NCBI GenBank assembly: GCA_964633715.1
Contig: CAZWHQ010000015.1
Location: 1 to 64,000, forward strand
Length of the DNA stretch: 64,000 nucleotides
Origin: JAUWVG01 sp964633715
GTDB taxonomy: Bacteria > Acidobacteriota > Aminicenantia > Aminicenantales > Aminicenantaceae
Reading direction: 5' to 3'
Shown: piece after piece, positions 44,445 through 51,935 of the stretch
Numbering within the stretch: position 1 is the stretch's first letter
Layout of the letters: the number at the start of each line of letters is the position of its first letter
Made by a program: the position numbers and the translations under genes
The notes under the pieces: model-generated
Seen by the model: the letters and a program-made list of their open reading frames with translations, nothing else
Told to the model about the DNA's origin: nothing
Database searches by the model: none

Positions 44445-44521
44445 AAATTAAATCTTGAAGTTAAATAGACTTATATTCCATTTTTCAACAGTTTTATTCA
44501 CAGGAAAAGTGAAAAAAATCC

Positions 44522-45358
44522 TCAGCGAAGGTCCTTGATTTTGAGAATCCCTCCTGTATCTTGGGCGATATAGAGGAATCCTTGTTCATCTCTTGCCAGA
44601 CCTTCCTGTTCATCACCTAGGAACGCATATTCGTGGATTAGTTTTCCATCAAGGGTCAGCTCGACGAGAATGTTGTCAAAATCGCTGACGACGTTGAGAC
44701 GTTTTGTTCTTGGATCATAGTACATGGCCGCAGGATCATCCATTTCAAAAGGCAAGACACGGAGAATTGTGGCTTCGGATGATGGAGCCCGAGATGTTTT
44801 TAGGGGGACATAAAGTTCTAAAATACAAGCAGGATCAATCTGGTTCCCCACATAGAATGTACCCCCTTCAGGATGGTTTCTGTCCGGAATAAAGGCGATG
44901 TCTTCAATACCGTTATCAAATTTGTCGGTCTGCTTTTCGATAAATTCGGGATTGCCAGCGTATTCCCTGTTGATGGGAAATTCCCTTGTGACCGCCTTTT
45001 CGTCGGGATCATACTCGAGAATTATATCTTCCCCTTCACGGACAATATACAAAAATCCCGTGTGAGGATCGACTGTCACACCTTCAAGATCTCCTGGAAT
45101 CTCCTGATTAAAAATGGGATCTCCATCTGTTGTGATTTCAGCGATTTCTCCTTCGTCACTGACAACAAACAGTGTTTTCCTGAGAGGATGGTAGCAGATA
45201 CCAGAGGGCTCAATGATTCCCTGTTTGTCGATGTCTCCTCCAAAACCAGGCTCATCGAGCCACAAATAGGGGAATCGGATCGTAGGACTCTTCAGATTGG
45301 GGATACAAGATATCAGAATTAAGAAAACGATTAAGATGGCCAAGCTTTGAATTTTCAT
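44522..45358 (-). CDS. SdiA-regulated-type beta-propeller lipoprotein
   Basis: This 278-residue protein has a short signal peptide and lipobox (LILISC). It contains repeated propeller blades (SGICYHPLRKTLFVVSDEGEIAEI, LEGVTVDPHTGFLYIVREGED, EGLARDEQGFLYIAQDTGGIL). It fits the SdiA-regulated / esterase-like-phytase propeller group, whose function is unclear; phosphoesterase activity has been suggested for relatives. The ATG at 45358 is chosen over a TTG three bases upstream. It sits between transporter and kinase-like genes. Confidence 0.75.
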   Translation of the reverse strand: MKIQSLAILIVFLILISCIPNLKSPTIRFPYLWLDEPGFGGDIDKQGIIEPSGICYHPLRKTLFVVSDEGEIAEITTDGDPIFNQEIPGDLEGVTVDPHTGFLYIVREGEDIILEYDPDEKAVTREFPINREYAGNPEFIEKQTDKFDNGIEDIAFIPDRNHPEGGTFYVGNQIDPACILELYVPLKTSRAPSSEATILRVLPFEMDDPAAMYYDPRTKRLNVVSDFDNILVELTLDGKLIHEYAFLGDEQEGLARDEQGFLYIAQDTGGILKIKDLR

Positions 45359-45372
45359 CAAAAACCAAATTC

Positions 45373-45401
45373 AATATAACACGCACTTCATTAGAGTTCA
45401 A
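45373..45401 (-). promoter_or_regulatory. promoter of the beta-propeller gene
   Basis: On the minus strand TTGAAC (45401-45396), 17 bases, then TATATT (45378-45373). The leader to the ATG at 45358 would be only about seven bases, and no ribosome site is seen. Confidence 0.5.
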
Positions 45402-45441
45402 ACATCATGAAAACATAAAGATTTTTCAAAATATTTTTCGT

Positions 45442-45470
45442 TTGATTTTATAATTTATTCTTTTTATGAT
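45442..45470 (+). promoter_or_regulatory. promoter of the kinase-like pair 2-3
   Basis: TTGATT (45442-45447), 17 bases, then TATGAT (45465-45470). The leader to the ATG at 45516 is about 40 bases and carries GAGAGGAG. Confidence 0.45.
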
Positions 45471-45515
45471 AAAACAAATTATGTGCGGGGAAATGAACGC
45501 AGAGAGGAGTTCAAA

Positions 45516-46337
45516 ATGAAAAGGATTCTTTATCTATGTCTTTTTCTCTGTTTTACTGTCTTTTCCATAACAGCCGCTGTTGCGCAGTTCACTTCAGAGG
45601 AGCTGAGTCAAAGAGATTTTATTGAAGATTGTCTTAAAACGGGTGAAATTATCAAATCTGAAGAAATCGGAGAAGGCGTGACAAAACCTTACAGGCTTTT
45701 CCTTAAGGCGGGAGAGGTTGAGCTTTCCGGAGCCTGGAAAAACCCAAAGGGCATACAGCAGGGATTTCTCGAAGGCTGGCAGTATGAGATTGCAGCTTAT
45801 CAATTGGATAAACTACTTGGTTTGAATATGGTTCCGCCCACTGTAGAGAGAACGTTTGATAAAAAGAAAGGTTCACTTCAATATTGGGCTTCAGTGGAGA
45901 TCAGTGATCTGGACCGAATAGAAAATAATGTAGAAATCCCGGCGTCCAGCATCCGTGAGTGGGAAAACCGAAAATATTTAGCCCGCGCCTTTGATTGTAT
46001 CATTGCCAACGATGACAGAACCCAACAGAATATTCTCTACACCAAAGATTGGCGGACAATCTTGATCGACCATTCCCGCGCATTCCGTTCTACAAGAGAA
46101 CATACAAAAAACCTGATGTTTGGAAAAAACGGACTCAAAGGGGCCATCCTGTTCCGCCGCCTGCCGAAGATTTTTGTGGAAAAAGTCAAAGCCCTGAATT
46201 TTGATTTAATCAAAGGGGCTGTAGGGGATTACCTGACAAATAGAGAAATCAATGCTATCCTAAGCCGGAAAGAAATATTTCTAAAAGAGGTCGATGAGAT
46301 GATCAAGGAACAAGGTGAGGATGCCGTTCTCTACTAA
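45516..46337 (+). CDS. secreted atypical-kinase-like protein 2
   Basis: This 273-residue protein has a signal peptide cleaved near AVAQ (residue 23). Candidate kinase elements are Lys75 (GAWKNP), Glu91 in the helix YEIAAYQLDKLLGL, Asp167 and Asn172 (NDDRTQQN) and Asp185 (LIDHSRAF). This order matches HipA/FAM20/PI-kinase-like folds, where Lys and Glu hold ATP, the first Asp/Asn form the catalytic loop and the last Asp binds metal. The start follows GAGAGGAG. It is about 45 percent similar by eye to the next gene. The target is unknown; the protein should act in the periplasm or outside. Confidence 0.65.
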   Translation: MKRILYLCLFLCFTVFSITAAVAQFTSEELSQRDFIEDCLKTGEIIKSEEIGEGVTKPYRLFLKAGEVELSGAWKNPKGIQQGFLEGWQYEIAAYQLDKLLGLNMVPPTVERTFDKKKGSLQYWASVEISDLDRIENNVEIPASSIREWENRKYLARAFDCIIANDDRTQQNILYTKDWRTILIDHSRAFRSTREHTKNLMFGKNGLKGAILFRRLPKIFVEKVKALNFDLIKGAVGDYLTNREINAILSRKEIFLKEVDEMIKEQGEDAVLY

Positions 46338-46401
46338 AAGTTTTAGTTTTCGAGTTTTAAATATAGATAAAGACATCGTGTCAGAGAGGAGGAGGAAAGA
46401 C

Positions 46402-47229
46402 ATGAAAAAAAGATTTGTTTTTATTGTTTCTTTTATCCTTGTTGTTGGATTTTCCACCCAAGCCCTGGCCCAGTTTACTCCCGAAGAACTTGCAGATAGA
46501 GCGAAGTGGGAAAAACTTCTCCAGGATGCAAATATCGTCGGACAGGAACAGCTTGGAGGGGAGGAAGCCGTCACAAAACCCTGGGTTTTAAATATGGAAG
46601 CCGATGGAGTGGAATTCCGTGCTATCTGGAAAAATCCCATGGGTCGGATGAAAGGATTTCTGGAAAGCTGGAAATGGGAAATTGCGGCCTATCGTCTCGA
46701 TAAATTATTAGGGCTTAATATGGTTCCCCCCACAGTTGAAAAAAGGTTTGAGGGTAATCTCGGTTCCTGTCAGTTGTGGATTGAAGACACCTTTACTCTA
46801 AAAACGCAGCAAGAAGACAACATAAAGAAACCATCTTATAAAGTTTTTCCATGGAATCGAGCGCTATTTATACAGAGAGCCTGGGATAACCTTATCTACA
46901 ATACAGACCGGCACCAGAACCAATACCTCATCACTCAAGACTGGCGTATGCTGCTCATCGACCACTCTCGGTCATTCGCGACCACCAGGGCATCTACAAG
47001 AAGGTTGATTTATGATGAAAAATATGTCGAGGGCCCTTTTCTGATGAAGGAACTTCCACGCACACTCTACGAAAATATAAAAGCCCTAACAGCGGAGGCC
47101 ATTCAAGGTGCAGTAGGGGATTATTTAACAGCGGAGGAAATCGATGCCGTATTACTGCGAAGAGATCTGATTATTGCCTGGGTAGATAAACGCATCAAGG
47201 AGTTGGGAGAGGATAAGGTCCTCTACTAA
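46402..47229 (+). CDS. secreted atypical-kinase-like protein 3
   Basis: This 275-residue paralogue lies 64 bases after the previous gene and has a GAGGAGGA ribosome site. The signal peptide is cleaved near ALAQ (residue 24). The motif set is Lys77 (AIWKNP), Glu93 (WEIAAYRLDK), Asp169 with Arg170-His171 and Asn173 (NTDRHQN), and Asp187 (LIDHSRSF). The DRHxN string is close to the loop in HipA and FAM20-like kinases. Both mature proteins begin QFTxEEL and end with GEDxVLY, which points to a recent duplication. Function is inferred from motifs only. Confidence 0.65.
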   Translation: MKKRFVFIVSFILVVGFSTQALAQFTPEELADRAKWEKLLQDANIVGQEQLGGEEAVTKPWVLNMEADGVEFRAIWKNPMGRMKGFLESWKWEIAAYRLDKLLGLNMVPPTVEKRFEGNLGSCQLWIEDTFTLKTQQEDNIKKPSYKVFPWNRALFIQRAWDNLIYNTDRHQNQYLITQDWRMLLIDHSRSFATTRASTRRLIYDEKYVEGPFLMKELPRTLYENIKALTAEAIQGAVGDYLTAEEIDAVLLRRDLIIAWVDKRIKELGEDKVLY

Positions 47230-47269
47230 TATAAATGCATTCAAAAATGCATTCAAATAATTTCCGATT

Positions 47270-47890
47270 CTATTGATGCTCTCTCTTTAAAATGCCTTTC
47301 TGTTCTAAATATTGGATAACTTTGTCCCTGCCTTGTTCTGGATTGAGTTGACTCGTATCGATGGTGAGTTCCGGATTAGTCGGTTCTTCATAGGGAGCTG
47401 AAATTCCAGTGAATTCCTTGATCTCTCCGGTTCGAGCTTTTTTATAGAGACCTTTTGGGTCCCTCTGCTCAGCGATCTCTAAGGGAACAGTCACATACAC
47501 TTCAATAAACTCTCCCTTTTTGAGGAGATTCCGTGCCATGTCCCTGTCTTTCTTGTAGGGTGAGATAAAAGCCGTCATCGTCAACAAACCGGCATCGGCA
47601 AAAAGTTTTGACACTTCACCGATACGTCGGATATTTTCTTCACGGTCTTCTGGAGAGAACCCGAGGTTTTTATTCAAACCATGCCGGATGTTGTCGCCAT
47701 CAAGCATGTAGCAGAGATGCCCACGTCTGTACAGTTCTTCTTCGACGGCTAGGGCTAATGTCGATTTTCCGGATCCGGATAATCCTGTAAACCAAATAAC
47801 AACTCCTTTTTGTTTGAGAAGTTGTTCTCTTTCTTTTTTAGTCAGAGCACTCTGATGCCAGGTGATATTTGTGGCTTTGTTTGGTGTCAT
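47270..47890 (-). CDS. cysC: adenylylsulfate kinase
   Basis: This enzyme phosphorylates APS to PAPS with ATP in sulfate activation. The Walker A GLSGSGKST, the MLDGDNIRHGLNKNLGFSPEDR segment and FISPYKKDRD are characteristic. It has 206 residues. It lies 31 bases downstream of the sulfurylase gene with a GGAG ribosome site. No PAPS or APS reductase lies in the window, so PAPS could serve either reduction or sulfonation. Confidence 0.94.
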   Translation of the reverse strand: MTPNKATNITWHQSALTKKEREQLLKQKGVVIWFTGLSGSGKSTLALAVEEELYRRGHLCYMLDGDNIRHGLNKNLGFSPEDREENIRRIGEVSKLFADAGLLTMTAFISPYKKDRDMARNLLKKGEFIEVYVTVPLEIAEQRDPKGLYKKARTGEIKEFTGISAPYEEPTNPELTIDTSQLNPEQGRDKVIQYLEQKGILKREHQ

Positions 47891-47921
47891 CTTTTTATTC
47901 TCCAGTATTGTCTTAAATTAA

Positions 47922-49103
47922 TTATTTCATTTCGAGCGATCGATAATATTCAATCAAAATTTCTGCCACTTCGGGCCGGCTGTATTCCTTGGGAGGATGT
48001 TGTCCTTCTGACAGCTGTTTTCGGAGATCTGTTCCAGAAATGAGGACTCGGTCTTCTTTGCCGTGAGGACAGGTTTTCATGGATGCCATTCCATCACATT
48101 TATGGCACCAAAATGTCCAGTCTATTTTTAAAGGTTTGATGTGCAATTCTTCAGGATCGATTTCCGTGAATATTTTCTGGGCATCAAAAGGACCGTAGTA
48201 ATTGCCCACTCCTGCATGATCACGGCCGATGATCAAATGGCTGCAGCCATAGTTTTGCCTGAAAATGGCATGAAGAATAGCTTCTCTAGGTCCTCCGTAC
48301 CGCATTTCCATCGGATACACTTTAAGTACAACCCTGTCTTTTGGATAATAGTTATTGAGAAGCACTTCATAGCACTTCATTCGAATATCAGCAGGAATAT
48401 CATCTGATTTGAGTTTTCCAACTAAAGGGTGGATGAAGAGTCCATCTGTGACTTCGAGAGCAATTTTTGTGCAGTATTCATGGCTCCTGTGAATGGGATT
48501 TCGTGTCTGAAAGGCGGCGATAGTCTTCCAACCTTTATCTTCAAAGAGTGCGCGTGTTTCTTCTGGGCGGCCAAAGTGCTGGCCAAATTGTTCAGGATAG
48601 GGGCCTTCACTGAAGGCTTTTACAGGCCCTGATATCAGGATGTCTTTTTGGGCCATTAATTTCGATACTCCTGGATGGGCTTCTTCATCTGTGCGGAAAA
48701 CCAATTTTGCTTCGTGGTTTTTGTCATAATCGTATTTTTCGTTTACAAGCATACTTCCCATCAGCTCTCCGGATTCTTCATCCATAAGGGCCACGTGATG
48801 CCCAATGGATACGGAACTTGCTAAATCTTCTGATATGGAAAGAGTGATTGGAATAGGCCAGAGAGTTCCATCAGCAAAATGCATGTGATTGACCACATTT
48901 ATGTAATCTTCTTGATTCATAAATCCTGACAAAGGGCTGAAAGCACCTATGGCCATCATGATCAAATCTGATGTTTCCCTGGACGTCATATGTACGATAG
49001 GAAGAGATTTTGCTTTCTCTCGTTCAACAAACAGTTCTTCGTTGCTGAGAAGAAGGGGCTTGAGATGTTCTCCTCCATGTGGAGGAACGAGGTCTGTCGT
49101 CAT
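47922..49103 (-). CDS. sat: sulfate adenylyltransferase (ATP sulfurylase)
   Basis: This homo-oligomeric ATP sulfurylase makes APS from sulfate and ATP. Motifs are QTRNPIHRSHEYCTK (QxRN and HxxH) and IIGRDHAGVGNYYGPFDAQ. A CHKCDGMASMKTCPHG cysteine cluster near residue 340 may bind zinc, as in sulfurylases of sulfate reducers and archaea. It has 393 residues and an AAGGAG ribosome site. It is preceded by an RHH regulator gene (18 bases) and followed by cysC. Confidence 0.94.
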   Translation of the reverse strand: MTTDLVPPHGGEHLKPLLLSNEELFVEREKAKSLPIVHMTSRETSDLIMMAIGAFSPLSGFMNQEDYINVVNHMHFADGTLWPIPITLSISEDLASSVSIGHHVALMDEESGELMGSMLVNEKYDYDKNHEAKLVFRTDEEAHPGVSKLMAQKDILISGPVKAFSEGPYPEQFGQHFGRPEETRALFEDKGWKTIAAFQTRNPIHRSHEYCTKIALEVTDGLFIHPLVGKLKSDDIPADIRMKCYEVLLNNYYPKDRVVLKVYPMEMRYGGPREAILHAIFRQNYGCSHLIIGRDHAGVGNYYGPFDAQKIFTEIDPEELHIKPLKIDWTFWCHKCDGMASMKTCPHGKEDRVLISGTDLRKQLSEGQHPPKEYSRPEVAEILIEYYRSLEMK

Positions 49104-49121
49104 TGTATACTCCTTATTTTT

Positions 49122-49376
49122 TTATAAATAACCTAGAGATTTAAGTCTTTTCCTTATGGCTTCAATTTCCTCTAAGGTTAAGCTGGATTCGACCGTCTGC
49201 TTTGTCTCCTTGATCTGACCTTTTGTCGAAACGAGATCCCTTAGCACATAGACGATAAAATCCGTGACAGAATTGAAGCCACTTCCAGCAATCGTTTCCG
49301 CAAGGAGGTTGTATAATGTTCCAGGAATTTTTATTGTGACTTTTTTGTCCGTAGGTTTTTTTTGTGGCGCACTCAT
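49122..49376 (-). CDS. ribbon-helix-helix type regulator of the sat-cysC operon
   Basis: This 84-residue protein has a short strand and two helices (KVTIKIPGTLYNLLAETIAGSGFNSVTDFIVYVLRDL), the CopG/Arc/MetJ-like ribbon-helix-helix pattern. A C-terminal helix (LTLEEIEAIRKRLKSLGYL) follows. It is the first gene of the sat-cysC operon. A perfect palindrome lies between its promoter and its ATG, so it probably represses its own operon. The signal it senses is unknown. Confidence 0.75.
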   Translation of the reverse strand: MSAPQKKPTDKKVTIKIPGTLYNLLAETIAGSGFNSVTDFIVYVLRDLVSTKGQIKETKQTVESSLTLEEIEAIRKRLKSLGYL

Positions 49377-49378
49377 AT

Positions 49379-49398
49379 AACACTCCTATAAGAGTGTT
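49379..49398. promoter_or_regulatory. operator-like palindrome of the RHH-sat-cysC operon
   Basis: AACACTC (49379-49385), a 6-base centre CTATAA and GAGTGTT (49392-49398) form perfect 7-base arms. It covers the predicted transcription start and includes the GGAG ribosome site of the RHH gene. Binding here would block both transcription start and translation. Confidence 0.65.
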
Positions 49399-49401
49399 TT
49401 T

Positions 49402-49430
49402 AGGATAAATTATTTTTTGGTTTTCGTCAA
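49402..49430 (-). promoter_or_regulatory. promoter of the RHH-sat-cysC operon
   Basis: On the minus strand TTGACG (49430-49425), 17 bases, then TATCCT (49407-49402). The start would be near 49395, inside the palindrome, with a leader of about 19 bases. Confidence 0.55.
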
Positions 49431-49834
49431 GCAGAAAGTTTTTTAAACATAATCAAAATATTTTGGTTGTGCTCTCTTTTGTATTGAAATCCATCCATAA
49501 ATTGGCGCGAGATTAAAATTCCAAATCCGCCGACTTGTTCTGATTCAAGAATTTTATCGATGTCCGGTTTCTTGACTTCTGTTGGATCAAATGGGACACC
49601 ATTGTCTCTGACTTCTAAAAAAAATTTGTCTTTGTCTCTCCATATTTTCAAAAAGATCTTATCATTTTTTTCTGGATAAGCATACCTCACAATATTTGTG
49701 CATATCTCGAGGAGAGAAAGCTCTATAGCGAAATAATCTTCTTCAGAGAGATTTAAGTTCACCAGGTTTTCGTTTAAAAAACTTCGAACTTTTTCTATCT
49801 CCGTAAACTCGCTGTTGATGGTGAGTTGTTCCAT
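49427..49834 (-). CDS. RsbW-like anti-sigma factor kinase (HATPase_c)
   Basis: This 135-residue GHKL-type ATPase domain has the N box ELSLLEICTNIVRYAY, the G1 box RDNGVPFDP and the glycine loop VGGFGILISRQFMDG. Such proteins bind a sigma factor or another target and phosphorylate STAS partners. Matching STAS and PP2C genes lie at 40367 and 33536 on the same strand but not adjacent. No sigma factor gene is seen in the window. It ends just inside the promoter of the RHH operon. Confidence 0.85.
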   Translation of the reverse strand: MEQLTINSEFTEIEKVRSFLNENLVNLNLSEEDYFAIELSLLEICTNIVRYAYPEKNDKIFLKIWRDKDKFFLEVRDNGVPFDPTEVKKPDIDKILESEQVGGFGILISRQFMDGFQYKREHNQNILIMFKKLSA

Positions 49835-49928
49835 AGTCCGTAACTTTTAAATGCATATGTATCATGAATCCCGTATAGAATTCAACATAAAATTATTTTG
49901 TCTTTAATACTCCCTATGAAATTCAGAA

Positions 49929-49957
49929 TTGAAATTAGATAGAGTTTGTGCTAATTT
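49929..49957 (+). promoter_or_regulatory. possible promoter of metK
   Basis: TTGAAA (49929-49934), 17 bases, then TAATTT (49952-49957), about 42 bases before the GTG start. The region 49835-49999 shows no SAM-riboswitch-like structure that I can recognise. Confidence 0.3.
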
Positions 49958-49999
49958 TTTTAGTTAAAATTCACTCACTACGGCTTATAGGAGGTTGCT

Positions 50000-51166
50000 G
50001 TGAGCAAAAAAGGCGTTCATTTTTTCACATCGGAATCGGTTACAGAGGGACATCCTGATAAGATTTGTGATTGTATCTCGGATTCAATTCTTGATGATTT
50101 GCTTAGACAGGATAGGAAGAGCCGCGTTGCTTGCGAAACTTTGGTCACAACAGGCCTTGTCCTCATTGCTGGAGAGATCACAAGTAACGGTTATTGTGAT
50201 TTTCAAAAGGTTGTCCGGAATGCAGTCAAAGAGATTGGATACACTCGGGCAAAATATGGATTTGATTATGAAACATGTTGTGTGATCTCATCCATCCATG
50301 AGCAGTCTCCAGATATCGCCAGAGGAGTCATTGAGACGGATGAGCACGAACAGGGAGCGGGAGACCAGGGCCTCATGTTTGGATATGCCTGTCGGGAGAC
50401 GGAAGAACTCATGCCTATGCCCATCATGCTGGCTCATAAGCTTGTCAAGAGATTGACTCAGGTAAGAAAGGAAAAAATCATTAATTATCTTCGGCCCGAT
50501 GGAAAATCTCAGGTCACAATTGAATATGAGGGTGATTCACCTAAAAGGATTGATGCTGTTGTTATTGCGGCCCAGCATGACCGTCATGTAAAAATGGACG
50601 ATCTTAGAAAGGATATAAAAAAAATAGTTATAGAAAAAGTCCTGCCAACAGATATGCTGGATAAGAGAACAAAATACTTTATAAATGGAACCGGCCGTTT
50701 TGAGCAGGGAGGGCCATTTGCCGATTCAGGTCTAACCGGACGGAAAATCATTGTGGACACATACGGTGGTGTAGGGAGTCATGGAGGAGGTTGTTTTTCT
50801 GGTAAGGATCCTTCCAAGGTCGATCGGTCTGGTTCATATATGGCACGTTATATCGCCAAAAACCTTGTTGCAGCTGAAATAGCTGATAAACTGGAGCTCC
50901 AACTGGCCTATGCTATCGGGATTCCGTATCCTGTATCTATTATGGTGGACACGTTCGGTACAGCCAAAATATCTGAGGACGAGATTAAAAACTTGATCCA
51001 AACACATTTTGAACTCCATCCAAAAAAGATGATTGAATCTCTCAATCTTCTTCGACCTATCTATAGGAAAACAGCGGCATACGGTCATTTTGGACGTACA
51101 GAAGATGAATTCACTTGGGAAAAGACGGATAAAGCCGATACGCTGAGGAAAGACGCCGGTTTTTAA
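50000..51166 (+). CDS. metK: S-adenosylmethionine synthetase
   Basis: MetK makes S-adenosylmethionine from methionine and ATP. The ATP motif (TEGHPDKICDCISD), the GAGDQGLMFGYA hexapeptide-like motif and DSGLTGRKIIVDTYGG are all intact. It has 388 residues. The start is GTG at 50000 with AGGAGG five bases upstream. It is a single gene, convergent with the TPR lipoprotein gene. Confidence 0.96.
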   Translation: MSKKGVHFFTSESVTEGHPDKICDCISDSILDDLLRQDRKSRVACETLVTTGLVLIAGEITSNGYCDFQKVVRNAVKEIGYTRAKYGFDYETCCVISSIHEQSPDIARGVIETDEHEQGAGDQGLMFGYACRETEELMPMPIMLAHKLVKRLTQVRKEKIINYLRPDGKSQVTIEYEGDSPKRIDAVVIAAQHDRHVKMDDLRKDIKKIVIEKVLPTDMLDKRTKYFINGTGRFEQGGPFADSGLTGRKIIVDTYGGVGSHGGGCFSGKDPSKVDRSGSYMARYIAKNLVAAEIADKLELQLAYAIGIPYPVSIMVDTFGTAKISEDEIKNLIQTHFELHPKKMIESLNLLRPIYRKTAAYGHFGRTEDEFTWEKTDKADTLRKDAGF

Positions 51167-51176
51167 CGGATACAGG

Positions 51177-51935
51177 TTATTTAATTTTTCTCAAATAATC
51201 TTCAATTTTATTTTTCATCTCCATATCACTGACTTGGAGATAAAGGGTGGTAAATTTCTGTTTGGCCTTCTCAAACTGTCTGTTATTAAAATATGCTTCT
51301 GCCAGATTAAAATTTAAATCGACATCGTCCGGGCTGATTTTTGCAGCTTTTTCAAAACTACTGACGGCGTTGTCCATTTGACCCATCTTTGAATAGATTT
51401 TCCCTTCCAGGTTGAGAGCTCGAGGGTAATCTTGCTTCATACTGAGTGATCTCTGAACCTGGAAGAGGGATTCCTTCATTTTATCTTGAGTGAAATACAG
51501 CCTGGCCAGATTATAATAGGGGAGCTCCCTGGTACTGTATTGAGTGTCCAAACTGGCTGCAATAAAATGCTCTTCGGCTTTGTCCAAGAGGCCCTTTTCT
51601 TGATAGACCGATCCCAGGTTATTGTGAGCTTCTGCAAGAGTTGGATTGATTTTTAAACATTCTGTGAAATATTTGACTGATTCATCCAAATTTCCTTTCA
51701 TCAAATAGGCCATACCCAGAGCATTAAGAGCTAAATGATTTTGGGGTTCAAGTGACAGGGACTCCTTCAGATGTTTAATAGATAAGTCCAGTTGACTGGA
51801 ATTTAAGTAAAAAAGTCCCATATTATACTGGTAACGCGGATCTTTTTCCCTGGCTTTTGTGGCCCTGGTTTGAGTGGTTGCACAGGAAATCATTTGGAAA
51901 CACACTAAGAAAATCAAAGTTGTTTTTATCTTCAT
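51177..51935 (-). CDS. TPR-repeat lipoprotein (PilF/PilW-like)
   Basis: This 252-residue protein has a signal peptide and lipobox (QMISC) followed by about six tetratricopeptide repeats (for example YQYNMGLFYLNSSQLDLSIK, ALNALGMAYLMKGNLDESVK). The layout resembles the type IV pilus outer-membrane lipoprotein PilF/PilW, which helps the secretin assemble. No pilus genes are nearby, so it may be a general scaffold. It starts directly after gpsA ends, at the end of a compact operon. Confidence 0.82.
   Translation of the reverse strand: MKIKTTLIFLVCFQMISCATTQTRATKAREKDPRYQYNMGLFYLNSSQLDLSIKHLKESLSLEPQNHLALNALGMAYLMKGNLDESVKYFTECLKINPTLAEAHNNLGSVYQEKGLLDKAEEHFIAASLDTQYSTRELPYYNLARLYFTQDKMKESLFQVQRSLSMKQDYPRALNLEGKIYSKMGQMDNAVSSFEKAAKISPDDVDLNFNLAEAYFNNRQFEKAKQKFTTLYLQVSDMEMKNKIEDYLRKIK

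Noticed and set aside
47230..47269. Direct repeat ATGCATTCAAA twice after the third kinase-like gene
   Set aside because: Only two adjacent copies of an AT-rich 11-mer; no further structure.
49835..49999. Possible SAM riboswitch before metK
   Set aside because: I could not find the paired helices or conserved core of known SAM riboswitch classes in this short AT-rich leader.
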